Assembly (NCBI RefSeq): GCF_050586465.1
Contig: NZ_JBOCEG010000002.1
Coordinates: 124,001-188,000, forward strand
From: CAJXYS01 sp913063035
GTDB taxonomy: Bacteria; Pseudomonadota; Alphaproteobacteria; Rhodobacterales; Rhodobacteraceae
Direction of reading: 5' to 3'
DNA length: 64,000 nt
A program made the translations under genes and the position numbers. Positions within the stretch are counted from its first letter, which is position 1, and each line of letters begins with the position of its first letter. Under the pieces are notes generated by a model, which saw only the letters and a program-made list of their open reading frames with translations, did no database searches and was not told the origin of the DNA. This document shows positions 18,918-27,560 of this stretch, one piece after another.

Positions 18918-19310
18918 ATGAAACGTCTTGCACGCGCCTTTGCCGCGGGCCTCTTGCTCGCGGGGCCCGCGGCCGCGGACCCGGCCACCGGGCTCTGGAA
19001 AACGGAGCCCGGCGATGACGGCGCCTTCGCCCATGTCCGCATCTATTCCTGCGCGCCGCATCTCTGCGGGGTGATCGAGGCCGCCTTCGACCGCGCCGGG
19101 GCGCCGGTCGAGAGCGACACCGTCGGAAAGCGCATGATCTGGGACATGCGCCCCGAGGGCGGCGGCTATGGCGGCGGCAAGATCTGGGCGCCGGACCGCG
19201 ACAAGGTCTACCGCGCGCAGATGGCGCTGCAGGGGAACCGGCTGACGGTCGAGGGGTGTATCCTGGGCGGCCTGGCCTGCCGGGGGCAGGACTGGACACG
19301 GCTGCGCTGA
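18918..19310 (+). CDS. DUF2147 secreted protein
   Basis: The protein has 130 residues with a signal peptide (MKRLARAFAAGLLLAGPAAA). The mature part follows the DUF2147 pattern: GLWKTEPGDDGAFAHVRIY, a CAPHLCG cysteine pair, GKRMIWDM, GGKIWAPDRDKVYRAQM, and GCILGGLACRGQDWTR at the end. The family is exported, beta-rich and of unknown function. GAGGGAGGAAAACC before ATG 18918 is a strong ribosome binding site. Confidence 0.9.
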   Translation: MKRLARAFAAGLLLAGPAAADPATGLWKTEPGDDGAFAHVRIYSCAPHLCGVIEAAFDRAGAPVESDTVGKRMIWDMRPEGGGYGGGKIWAPDRDKVYRAQMALQGNRLTVEGCILGGLACRGQDWTRLR

Positions 19311-19325
19311 GCCGTCAGGCGCCGC

Positions 19326-19964
19326 TCAGGGGCGCCACTTGAGGAAGTTGGCGATCAGGTGCAGCCCGGTGCGCTGGCTCTTTTCCGGGTGGAACTGGGT
19401 GCCGAAAAGGTTGTCGCGCGCCACCGCCGCGGTGATCTCGCCGCCGTAATCAACATGGGCGGCGCGATGGGCCGGATCGGCGGTCCGGAAATGGTAGCTG
19501 TGCACGAAATAGGCGTGATCGCCCGTGCCGATGCCCCCGAGGACCGGGTGGGGGGTGTCGATCACCAGTTCGTTCCAGCCCATATGCGGCACCTTCAGCG
19601 CCGGGTCCGCGGGCTCGATCGCGACGACCTCGCCGGCGATCCAGCCGAAGCCCTCGGTCACGGCGTATTCGCGGCCGCGGTCGGCCATCATCTGCATGCC
19701 GACGCAGATGCCGAGAAAGGGCTTGCCGCCGGCGATGACCGCGGCCTCGATCGCGTCGAAGAGCCCGTCATAGGCCGCGAGCCCGGCCCGGCAGTCGGCG
19801 AAGGCGCCGACGCCCGGCAGAACGACACGGTCGGCCGCGGCGACGACATCGGGGTCGGACGTCACCACGACCGGGCCCGCGCCGGTTTCCGCCGCCATCC
19901 GCTGAAAGCTCTTCTCGGCGGAGTGGAGGTTCCCGGAGCCGTAATCGATGATCGCCGTCGTCAC
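19326..19964 (-). CDS. hisH: Imidazole glycerol phosphate synthase, glutaminase subunit
   Basis: The protein has 212 residues, a class I glutamine amidotransferase. PFLGICVGMQMM contains the catalytic Cys, and GTQFHPEKSQ the His/Glu pair; IIDYGSGNLHS is the typical N-terminus. It feeds ammonia to HisF. The start is GTG 19964, one base after the hisB stop, so hisB and hisH are co-transcribed. Confidence 0.96.
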   Translation of the reverse strand: MTTAIIDYGSGNLHSAEKSFQRMAAETGAGPVVVTSDPDVVAAADRVVLPGVGAFADCRAGLAAYDGLFDAIEAAVIAGGKPFLGICVGMQMMADRGREYAVTEGFGWIAGEVVAIEPADPALKVPHMGWNELVIDTPHPVLGGIGTGDHAYFVHSYHFRTADPAHRAAHVDYGGEITAAVARDNLFGTQFHPEKSQRTGLHLIANFLKWRP

Positions 19965-19965
19965 G

Positions 19966-20553
19966 TCAGAGCGCCCCCTTGGTCGACGGGACGTCGTCGG
20001 CCTTGCGGGGATCGGTCTCCACCGCGTCTCGGAGCGCCCGCGCGACCGCCTTGAAGGCGGCCTCGGCGATGTGATGGCTGTTGATCCCGTGCAGCCGGTC
20101 CACGTGCAGGGTGATGCCGCCATGGGTGGACAGCGCCTGGAAGAACTCGCGCACCAGCTCGGTGTCGAAACCGCCGATCCTGTCGGAGGGGAAATCGACG
20201 TTCCAGACCAGGAAGGGTCGGCCCGACAGATCGAGCGCGGCGCGCAGCAGCGCGTCGTCCATCGGCAGAAGGCAGGCGCCGTAGCGCCGGATGCCGCGCT
20301 TGTCGCCGAGCGCCTCCGCCAGCGCCTGGCCAAGCGCGATCCCGGTATCCTCGACCGAGTGGTGGTCGTCGATATGGGTATCGCCCTCACAGCGCACGGT
20401 CATGTCGATCAGCGCGTGCCGCGCCAACTGGTCGAGCATGTGGTCGAAGAACCCGACCCCGGTCCGGTTGTCGTAGCGGCCGGTGCCGTCGAGATCGAGT
20501 TCCACGGTGATCGCGGTCTCGGCCGTCTTGCGGGTGATCGTGGCCTTGCGCAT
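19966..20553 (-). CDS. hisB: Imidazoleglycerol-phosphate dehydratase
   Basis: The protein has 195 residues, the monofunctional form. Metal motifs are FFDHMLDQLARH, DDHHSVEDTGIALG, HVDRLHGINSHHIAEAAFKA. It removes water from imidazole glycerol phosphate. It is the first gene of hisB-hisH. The genomic island begins about 150 bases upstream, so its promoter may now sit next to foreign DNA. Confidence 0.97.
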   Translation of the reverse strand: MRKATITRKTAETAITVELDLDGTGRYDNRTGVGFFDHMLDQLARHALIDMTVRCEGDTHIDDHHSVEDTGIALGQALAEALGDKRGIRRYGACLLPMDDALLRAALDLSGRPFLVWNVDFPSDRIGGFDTELVREFFQALSTHGGITLHVDRLHGINSHHIAEAAFKAVARALRDAVETDPRKADDVPSTKGAL

Positions 20554-20706
20554 GGCGTGCCCCTTCTTGCGGTTCGCGCGGGTTATAGGCGCCCGGCGCG
20601 CGCAGGGGAAGGGGGGCAGCGCATGGCGCGGCCACCTAGGCGGGCCGCCGTCGCGGGGCAGCCACAAGGACGCCCCGAACACCGCCTGATCTTTCTTGGA
20701 AGTTTC

Positions 20707-20720
20707 TGGAGCGGGCGATG
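20707..20720. repeat. attL, 14-bp tRNA-Gly 3'-end fragment
   Basis: TGGAGCGGGCGATG matches 60159-60172 exactly. It equals the CCA, discriminator, acceptor 3' strand and three T-arm bases of tRNA-Gly read in reverse. Sequence on either side differs between the two copies. The 334 bases from hisB to the integrase hold this site and no gene that I can support. Confidence 0.92.
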
Positions 20721-20887
20721 CCCTTTGCCAGCGTTTTCAATGACCTTCAAAATCGTTCAAGTCATTGTTTTGAAATAATTAGTTACTGGATATTCCTTTC
20801 ACTATTGCCCAGCCTTGATCACTCAAGGGAGCCCTCAATGGGGGATTTTTGAGGGGGTATTCGATTGGAGATGGAAGGAGGACATGT

Positions 20888-22042
20888 TTGCTACGCGCTA
20901 GGAACAAATTGACAACATTGCAGGTCAAACACCTGCCGTCTGGAAAGTATCCCGATGGTGCAGGCTTATGGCTGGTTAAGCGCAATGACGGTGGTGGCCA
21001 GTGGATACAACGAGTGACGATCCATGGCAGACGTCGCGAAATGGGTCTTGGAAGCATTCGTGACGTCTCACTCAAGGAAGCACGCGAGCTCTCCGAAGAA
21101 GCGCGCGCTCTGGCGCGAAGGGGAAAAGATCCCATCAAGGTCCGACAGGCTCGTCGTCGTGAAGCCGCACGTGCCCAGAACACTTTACGCGACGTGGCGA
21201 TCGCGTGTTTCGAGGCGCGAAAAGCTACTCTGAAAAACGAGGGGAAGGCCACCAGATGGATGGGCCCCTTGAACAATCATGTTCTTCCCAAACTCGGAGG
21301 CGTTCCAGTCACCGAGCTCGACCAGAACGACGTCAAGAACACGCTCGCCCCCGTTTGGCACAAGAAGCCCGTCGTGGCTCGGACCGCGTTGGAGAGGCTG
21401 GGCATGGTCATGCAATACGCTGCAGCGATGGGGCTCGACGTCGACATGCAGCTCACTGCCAAGGCCAAGGCGCTCCTCGGGCGGCAGCGGCACAAAGTGC
21501 AGCATACTCCGGCCATGGCTTGGCAAGACGTGCCGGCGTTTTTCGCGTCTCTCGATCAATGCTCGCCAGCACATCTTGCGCTTCGTTTTCTGATCTTGAC
21601 GGCCGTGCGATCCACCGAAGCGCGCCTCTTCAACTTCGCAGAATTGCAGGGAAATATATGGTCGATCCCGGGCGACCGGATGAAAGGCGGCAAAGAGCAT
21701 CGAGTACCACTTTCCGATGAAGCCTTGCAGATCCTCGAAGATGCCCGGGCTTTCGAAAATGACGGCTTCCCTTTCATAGGTAACAAGGGAAAACCTCTGT
21801 CCGACATGACATTGTCCCAGCTGATGAAGCGTCGCGGCCTGAATTCACGGCCGCATGGATTTCGGAGCTCCTTCAGGACTTGGTGCGCCGAAATGACGGA
21901 CACGCCGCGCGAGGTCGCCGAGGCCGCACTGGCTCACATATCGGGTGGGAAGGTCGAGCGGGCTTATAGGCGGACCGATTACTTGGATTTGCGACGTGAC
22001 CTGATGGCTCGCTGGGCCGATCATGTGACAGTCACGCACTAG
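20888..22042 (+). CDS. P4-type tyrosine integrase
   Basis: The protein has 384 residues. The N-terminal arm-binding (DUF4102-like) part reads NKLTTLQVKHLPSGKYPDGAGLWL; the central SAM-like core-binding part follows; the catalytic part has Arg in LTAVRSTEARLF, HGFRSSFRTW (HxxR), the later His in ALAHISGG, and the Tyr nucleophile in VERAYRRTDY. TTG 20888 is chosen because GGAAGGAGG lies six bases before it and it matches the usual family N-terminus; an ATG four bases earlier is out of frame and stops after five codons. It would drive insertion at tRNA-Gly. Confidence 0.95.
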   Translation: MLRARNKLTTLQVKHLPSGKYPDGAGLWLVKRNDGGGQWIQRVTIHGRRREMGLGSIRDVSLKEARELSEEARALARRGKDPIKVRQARRREAARAQNTLRDVAIACFEARKATLKNEGKATRWMGPLNNHVLPKLGGVPVTELDQNDVKNTLAPVWHKKPVVARTALERLGMVMQYAAAMGLDVDMQLTAKAKALLGRQRHKVQHTPAMAWQDVPAFFASLDQCSPAHLALRFLILTAVRSTEARLFNFAELQGNIWSIPGDRMKGGKEHRVPLSDEALQILEDARAFENDGFPFIGNKGKPLSDMTLSQLMKRRGLNSRPHGFRSSFRTWCAEMTDTPREVAEAALAHISGGKVERAYRRTDYLDLRRDLMARWADHVTVTH

Positions 22043-22089
22043 AAATTTCGGCCGAGTATTCCGCCTTATCTATCAGTGCTAGATGCGGA

Positions 22090-22242
22090 CTAAAGAGAGC
22101 CGAGCAATCCGAGTGTTGAAATAACGGAGTGGGCGCCCCAGAAAAAAAGCAACACACCGATGGCCGCCAAGGGTTGCAATCCGGTCCGGGCTAGGCCGAT
22201 TCCGATGGCGCAAACAATGAGCGGTACAAGTATGGCGCTCAA
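22090..22242 (-). CDS. 50-residue two-helix membrane protein
   Basis: This short frame starts at TTG 22242 with GGGGGAG seven bases upstream. It encodes two hydrophobic helices, SAILVPLIVCAIGIGLA and AAIGVLLFFWGAHSVIS, split by a short polar turn. It is the last gene of a minus-strand run of membrane proteins and lies 73 bases after the TerB-like gene. It could be a holin-like or accessory membrane peptide; no family is recognised. Confidence 0.5.
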   Translation of the reverse strand: MSAILVPLIVCAIGIGLARTGLQPLAAIGVLLFFWGAHSVISTLGLLGSL

Positions 22243-22315
22243 ACGGTTCTCCCCCGGGCGCGACTATCGGCTAGTCATTCTCAGCGCTTTCGTCTGAAAG
22301 CGAGAAGAAAAAACC

Positions 22316-23164
22316 TTAACCTCGGCTGACTTTCTTGAACTTTTTCAACGATCCGAGTCGGTCGCTCAAGGCCGAAGCGCCCCTACGAATTTTCCGCTTC
22401 AGCGAAAATTTGCCCTCTGTCGAAAGGATCTGATCGATCCTGTCTATTGCCATCTCTTCGCGTTCGTCGATCGCTCCGTCGGCTTCGGTTATCTCGGTCA
22501 AGAAATTCGTGATCTCTTTCGACATGGCGCCGTAATTGCAGTCCGGGTTCTTCTTCTTGAAGTCTGCCAACGTCGACGTGAGATCCCTAATCGAGTGCTG
22601 ATCGAGCCTATCCTCGGCGAACGACAAGCCTTGGGTGACGAATTTCTCCGAATATCCCCACTGCCGTACGAAGTAGTCCGAGATGTGTGCTCGTTCGCGC
22701 TCGTGGATCTCTCCGTCGATGTCCGCGACCTTCAGGGCCAAGGGAGCGAGAAGATCGAAGAGGCCGAGGGCCAAGACGTCCATGGGTGTGTTTATGAAAT
22801 CCGGAACGACGGTCACACGATTGGAGCTCGTGTTCTTCAGGTAGCGCGTGATGCCCAGCCATGCACCTCCGGACAGCACGCCCGCTGCGACGACCCAGCC
22901 GATCGGCGTGGTCGCCGTCCCTATCCCGATCGCGGTCCAGATCGTCTTTGCACCGAAGAGGCTCGAAGCCACTGCCGACGAACTCGCCACGGAAGCTCCA
23001 CTGAGGGCGACGCCTGCGACGTCCCAAGCCTCCAGGACCGAGTTCTTGATCCTGAGCGAGGTGTAGGCGTCTTCGCCGATGCCCAGTTTCGCCTTGAAGC
23101 GGAGCGGGTCGTCGACGACAGTCTCGACGTCCTCGAACCAGTCTTCTCTTTCTTCTTTCTGCAT
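22316..23164 (-). CDS. Membrane protein with TerB-like domain
   Basis: The protein has 282 residues from ATG 23164. A hydrophobic, glycine-rich region (about 50-115) has helices such as TAIGIGTATTPIGWVVAAGV. The C-terminal half looks like a TerB/DjlA-type helical domain: VADIDGEIHERERAHISDYF and ITEADGAIDEREEMAIDRI form the two acidic D-G-x-I-x-x-x-E repeats that bind metal in TerB. It is eight bases after the 157-residue gene and clearly in the same operon. Function unknown; TerB-like domains recur in stress and defence loci. Confidence 0.72.
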   Translation of the reverse strand: MQKEEREDWFEDVETVVDDPLRFKAKLGIGEDAYTSLRIKNSVLEAWDVAGVALSGASVASSSAVASSLFGAKTIWTAIGIGTATTPIGWVVAAGVLSGGAWLGITRYLKNTSSNRVTVVPDFINTPMDVLALGLFDLLAPLALKVADIDGEIHERERAHISDYFVRQWGYSEKFVTQGLSFAEDRLDQHSIRDLTSTLADFKKKNPDCNYGAMSKEITNFLTEITEADGAIDEREEMAIDRIDQILSTEGKFSLKRKIRRGASALSDRLGSLKKFKKVSRG

Positions 23165-23172
23165 GGCGATCG

Positions 23173-23646
23173 TCACGTCTTGAGAGGGTCGAAGGCCGCA
23201 TTCGCCTCCGCGATGCGTCTCAGTAGCATCTTGTCGCGAATGTCCTGTTTCGCCCCCAGCACCAGACCCAGGGCCGCGAATAGCGGCGCCGCGATCGGCC
23301 CGAGAACTAAGCCGACGAAGGGTATGGACGAGACCAAGAAACCCAGTGTCGCGCCCAAGATCGTACCGGACGTCGCCGACGGAAACTCCGCCATTATCTT
23401 CATCACGCCGTCTAAGATCTTTCGGCCGATCCTCACGATCATCGATCCCGCGCGGACCGATACCTTCGCGATCGTGTAGAGGACCGACTTGGCATCGGCG
23501 GACAGATCGAGAGTGGAAATCCGGCGCCGGAGTTCCTCGTCCGAGAAGTCGAATTCCAGAAGGTCTCGGATCGAGTCCTCGGTGCAATCCGGGGCCTCGA
23601 ATTTTACGGTGTTCCCGTTTCGAGGGTCTTTCGCTTCCAGCAACAT
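23173..23646 (-). CDS. Small glycine-rich membrane protein
   Basis: The protein has 157 residues from ATG 23646, which has GGGAG eight bases upstream; an ATG two codons earlier is too close to that site. The first 80 residues are charged. Then follows a hydrophobic glycine-rich hairpin, TSGTILGATLGFLVSSIPFV and GLVLGPIAAPLFAALGLVLG, and a short basic tail. It is the middle gene of the minus-strand membrane operon. No known family is recognised. Confidence 0.65.
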   Translation of the reverse strand: MLLEAKDPRNGNTVKFEAPDCTEDSIRDLLEFDFSDEELRRRISTLDLSADAKSVLYTIAKVSVRAGSMIVRIGRKILDGVMKIMAEFPSATSGTILGATLGFLVSSIPFVGLVLGPIAAPLFAALGLVLGAKQDIRDKMLLRRIAEANAAFDPLKT

Positions 23647-23698
23647 GGTCATCTCTCCCTAGACGTCTCTGAACCGCAAATTGATGGGATGATTTTGA

Positions 23699-25624
23699 CT
23701 ATTTGACGGCGATGTCGCCGGTTTCCCGCCCATCGATCGTTTCGTGCATCTCGTCTCTCCATTCGTCGATCGCCGAAACGATCTGCCCTCTCAGCTCCTC
23801 GCGCCTGACCATCTCTTCGAGCTCGATCATCATCTTGTCGACGCTCAAACCGACCACGACGGCGCCCAACGCTGCACCGCCGGCGGCGCCTGCCGCCGTC
23901 CCGGCGCCAGGCACCACGCTGCCCAATATGCCGCCGGCGATGCCGCCCAGGGTCGTCCCGAGCGTCCCTGCCGCCAGTTTGGACGACGCGAGCTTCGAGA
24001 GGGCCTTGGCCGCCATCTTGATCGCACCCTTCGCGGCGAGTTTCTTGACGATCACGGCACTCACCACGCCTGCCGCCGCTGCGCCCGTCCCGGTGATGCG
24101 CAATCTATCGGCGAAATCCTCCATCATGTCCTGGGTCATGCTCTCGACTTCCCAACACGGAAGGCGGCTGCAGCTCAGGATCACCTCGACGCGAGCGCCT
24201 GCGGGCACGTTCATTCTCCGAGATTCGACGATCTCTTCTGCCTCGGCGACGATCTCTTCGGTGATTTCGGGGACCTTTTCGTCGATGCGGGCATCGGAGA
24301 TCAATTTCTCCAATTCCGAGGTGGGAGCGTTTCTCTCGAGTGCCTGTCTGAGATCACGGCGTAGGCTCTTCTCGAGACTGCCTGCCATCATCGCAGCGAT
24401 CCGTCTGTATTCGCCGACCAGGCTGTAGTACTCGTCCAGAAACGGATCCACGTTGTCGATCATGACGTCGGCGGCGCCGTCGATCGCATCTTTGATCTTC
24501 GTCTTCTCGACGTCTTCGAAGTCGGCGAGCTTGAGGAGCGACGTCTGGCGCAGCTCCGAGACCGTACCGGGGCTCGTGTAGATACCACGGATCTCTTCCA
24601 CGATGACGACGATCCTCTCGGTCGAGCGCGCCAATCGTCTGACTGGGCGATCTTCGGGGGGCATCATCTGGAGCGTCGCGTCGACGTTCGCGGCGAGCGG
24701 CGCCCAAACGAATGCGAGCGCAAAGGTGGCGATGCCCACCGTCCAGCCGATGGCGCTGCGCGTTGGTTTCGGGGGCGACGGCGATGCGTCGGAAGGCATG
24801 ATCGCTCGGAGCAATTGCGAGTGAGGCATCGCAGCGAGGGCCAAGAAGGAAGACATCGTCCATGCGAGACCGACGCTCACGGTTCCGAACACCAAGATCG
24901 ACAAGACGCGCGAGTTCTCTCCGGCCTCGGAGGCTTTCCCTATGATGTAGGCCTCGAAGTTCTCCAGTAGGCGCGCAAAGGCGAGCAGTTCTGAAATCAA
25001 TGCACTCGGCGCTTCCAATTCTTCGAAGATATTCGACAACTGTTCTGCGGGCAGGGGCTCGGGCGTGAAATACCCTGTCAGTGCCATGGCCACGGACAGG
25101 AGCACGATGGTGAACGTCGTGATCCAATGGGCGATCGATACCGGCCGGATGGTCTTGAAAGGCTCCACGTAATGGGGCCCGAAATTCGCCTGGGAGTATT
25201 TCAAGGCGACCCAAAAGATCGGTACACCGAGAATGAAAGGTAGCCATTCGATAGGATCCACGGGCGATAGCACCGGGATCAGAACGAGGGCGGTGAGTGC
25301 ACCGTAGAACGTGGACAGGATCACCAGGCGTAAGGCGGTTCCCGACAACAACCGGCGCAGAAAGCTGGCACTGGTAAAGACCGATAGTGTGTGGCCGCGT
25401 CTGACTGCGGCGAACACACTCGACACCATCACCAAGGGTGCGGTGATGATGGGTACGGCTAGAACGAAGGCCCAGACGTCGAAATTACGGACCGCCGCCA
25501 GCAGTGCTCCCAGCAAACAAAAAGCTGCGACGCACTTGATGGCGTATCGAAAAAAATCTTTGCGTTCAAACAACGATCCTACCTCGGAAATACGTTTCGA
25601 GGTCGAACTCGACGATAACGCCAA
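23699..25624 (-). CDS. Large membrane protein with C-terminal glycine zipper
   Basis: The protein has 641 residues (TTG 25624; TTG 25573, with GAGGTAGG upstream, may be the true start). About seven membrane helices lie in the first 315 residues (for example VWAFVLAVPIITAPLVMVS and WTVGIATFALAFVWAPLAA). A mainly helical soluble part follows (about 315-520, with many Glu/Lys/Ile heptads), then a glycine zipper, TLGTTLGGIAGGILGSVVPG. It heads a three- to four-gene operon of membrane proteins with glycine-rich segments. No homologue is recognised; a membrane-acting stress or defence role is inference. Confidence 0.72.
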   Translation of the reverse strand: MALSSSSTSKRISEVGSLFERKDFFRYAIKCVAAFCLLGALLAAVRNFDVWAFVLAVPIITAPLVMVSSVFAAVRRGHTLSVFTSASFLRRLLSGTALRLVILSTFYGALTALVLIPVLSPVDPIEWLPFILGVPIFWVALKYSQANFGPHYVEPFKTIRPVSIAHWITTFTIVLLSVAMALTGYFTPEPLPAEQLSNIFEELEAPSALISELLAFARLLENFEAYIIGKASEAGENSRVLSILVFGTVSVGLAWTMSSFLALAAMPHSQLLRAIMPSDASPSPPKPTRSAIGWTVGIATFALAFVWAPLAANVDATLQMMPPEDRPVRRLARSTERIVVIVEEIRGIYTSPGTVSELRQTSLLKLADFEDVEKTKIKDAIDGAADVMIDNVDPFLDEYYSLVGEYRRIAAMMAGSLEKSLRRDLRQALERNAPTSELEKLISDARIDEKVPEITEEIVAEAEEIVESRRMNVPAGARVEVILSCSRLPCWEVESMTQDMMEDFADRLRITGTGAAAAGVVSAVIVKKLAAKGAIKMAAKALSKLASSKLAAGTLGTTLGGIAGGILGSVVPGAGTAAGAAGGAALGAVVVGLSVDKMMIELEEMVRREELRGQIVSAIDEWRDEMHETIDGRETGDIAVK

Positions 25625-25781
25625 CGCGGTCTGGAGTCAGCTTTTTTCAAGCCCGAAATCCAGACGGGTACGAGATGTCGGGTATCGAGCGGCCGCTATC
25701 CTCCCGACCGATCGTCCGGCCCATGTGCTCCGCTCGCGCCGGCCTGCCATCTCCGTTGCCGACGCAATTTTCTATCCGGTG

Positions 25782-26438
25782 TCAGAGTGCAGGCGTCGGA
25801 TATGCTATGCCGCGGAAGCTCGGGAAGTCCGCGTAGCGTCTCTGACGTCGATCGGCCGGTTCGGATGGATCTTCGCCGGCTCCCAAGACCTTCCGGGACT
25901 CGCCGATCCAAGAGCCGATGCGTCTTTCCGGCTCCTCTCGCCAAGTGAGATTGAACGCTGCCAGCTTGGGGAAGAAGAAGACGGCATGGAAATCGAGATG
26001 GTCGTACATCCACCATGCCAGATCGAGAAAGTCGCGCCCCTGATCGTATTGGTCTGCGAACCAAGGGATCACGACCGAAGCACAGGCGCCCATACGCCCT
26101 CGGGCGTCTCGCTGATCCCAAATGTGTCCGGCCCTGTTCCGCTCGTTGGAGCCACAGCCCAGCCCGTGTTCATTGCCGAAGGCATTGACCTCGGGAGACC
26201 TGTAGGCGGAGCGTACGGCGATCGGACCGAAGGTTTCCACGAGTGGCTCCAACAGCTCTTCCGCCAGGCATTTGCCGGCTTTCAGCGCGAGATCAGGATC
26301 ATCCGGGATATTGGGAATTCCATTGAAGCTGCCGATCTCTGAGTAAAGGAAATCTCGCATGAAGAAATGGCGCGATAGGCGTTCACGCCCGAGCGTTTCC
26401 AAGCCACGCACGCTGGCTGGTTTTCGCTTCTTGGCCAT
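25782..26438 (-). CDS. M15-peptidase-like (hedgehog/DD-peptidase fold) protein
   Basis: The protein has 218 residues from ATG 26438, with GGGAGG upstream. The N-terminal half resembles phage-type M15 proteins: SRHFFMRDFLYSEIG, then GPIAVRSAYRSPEVN. The usual SxHxxGxAxD metal motif appears only as NRAGHIWDQRD, and the C-terminal HLDFHAVFFFP could supply the last His. Catalysis is thus uncertain. It shares a divergent 213-base AT-rich promoter region with the exonuclease gene, and may be transcribed into the downstream membrane operon (157-base gap). Confidence 0.6.
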   Translation of the reverse strand: MAKKRKPASVRGLETLGRERLSRHFFMRDFLYSEIGSFNGIPNIPDDPDLALKAGKCLAEELLEPLVETFGPIAVRSAYRSPEVNAFGNEHGLGCGSNERNRAGHIWDQRDARGRMGACASVVIPWFADQYDQGRDFLDLAWWMYDHLDFHAVFFFPKLAAFNLTWREEPERRIGSWIGESRKVLGAGEDPSEPADRRQRRYADFPSFRGIAYPTPAL

Positions 26439-26651
26439 GTGGTCCTCCCTTGAATGAAAAGTGCCCGCAGTCGCTCTTGTATGAAGTTTACAACTCACAG
26501 GTATTCGACCATCATTAACCATCAGAAGTCGAGCCGTTGAGTGAGTTGTTTGGTCTACTGGGTCATACAATGGTGTCTACGAAGGTTCGATTTGATTTGT
26601 ATGCGAATTTAGTAGCCTTAGGAATTATTTTGGTACGAGGAGAATAAGGCT

Positions 26652-27455
26652 GTGGTCGGTGACTTGGATAAAGACTGGGTCGTAATTGACACAGAGACAA
26701 GCGGTCTAAGGCGACCCATTCATGTGGTTGAAATTGCTGCCCAGCGTATGCACGGATGGGAGCCGGTCGGCGAACCATTTCGACGACTTCTTAATCATGA
26801 GGTTTCTATAGATCCCGGCGCCCAAAGAGTTCACGGATACACAGAAGAATTTCTGCGCCATGAGGGAATTTCACCAATTAAAGCGTACCAGGATTTCAAG
26901 GATTTTGTGGGCGTGCAGCCATTATGCTCATATAACTTAAACTTTGACTTGGATCGAGTTCTGATTCCAGAATGGAGGCGCCTTAACATTACTCCGATCG
27001 GACAAAGAGGAATTTGTTTTTTAAGACTTGCAAGGAGACTTATTAGGAGTTCGGAATCTGGAGATCATAAACTACAGACCCTTCGGCAGCATTTTGCTCT
27101 TCCAGATCATGGGGCACATTCCGCTCTGGGTGATGTAAATACAGTTATTGATCTAATAAGAAAATTCTTTAAGCCAAGGGTTGAGGCCCAAGGAATCGCT
27201 TCGTGGGGCGATTTGAATAATTTCATTGAAGGAGATTGGTGTCCGCCCATAATTCAATTTGGAAAATTTAAAGGACATGACTTTCGCGAGCCGGATCCAG
27301 AAATAAGTTCTTGGCTGAAATGGTTGGTGGAATCGGCTCAGAATCCAGAGATATCCAGGCAAGCCAAGTGGTATCTTGCAAGAATCGAAGAATTTTCAGT
27401 CGCTAAGCCGGCAAAGGTGAGAGTCGGTAGTCCCGAATTTAAAGAGCCGACGTAA
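26652..27455 (+). CDS. DEDD-family 3'-5' exonuclease
   Basis: The protein has 267 residues. Exo I motif is VVIDTETSG, Exo II lies in LCSYNLNFDLDRVL, and Exo III is AHSALGDVNTV, which marks a DEDDh nuclease like the DnaQ/RNase T group; a C-terminal FGKFKGHDFREP segment follows. It degrades DNA or RNA from the 3' end. The start is GTG 26652. Base composition is clearly more AT-rich than the neighbours. The frame continues without another stop into the Sel1-repeat gene, so this may be the front half of one interrupted gene. Confidence 0.82.
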   Translation: MVGDLDKDWVVIDTETSGLRRPIHVVEIAAQRMHGWEPVGEPFRRLLNHEVSIDPGAQRVHGYTEEFLRHEGISPIKAYQDFKDFVGVQPLCSYNLNFDLDRVLIPEWRRLNITPIGQRGICFLRLARRLIRSSESGDHKLQTLRQHFALPDHGAHSALGDVNTVIDLIRKFFKPRVEAQGIASWGDLNNFIEGDWCPPIIQFGKFKGHDFREPDPEISSWLKWLVESAQNPEISRQAKWYLARIEEFSVAKPAKVRVGSPEFKEPT

Positions 27456-27560
27456 AGAAATACAAGTAAGAATGAAACCCCTTCTGAAGAACAGCAAAAG
27501 ATAACTTCTCTCAAGACGGCTGCGGCAAGGGGGGAGGTCGAAGCACAGCTAAGCCTTTCC

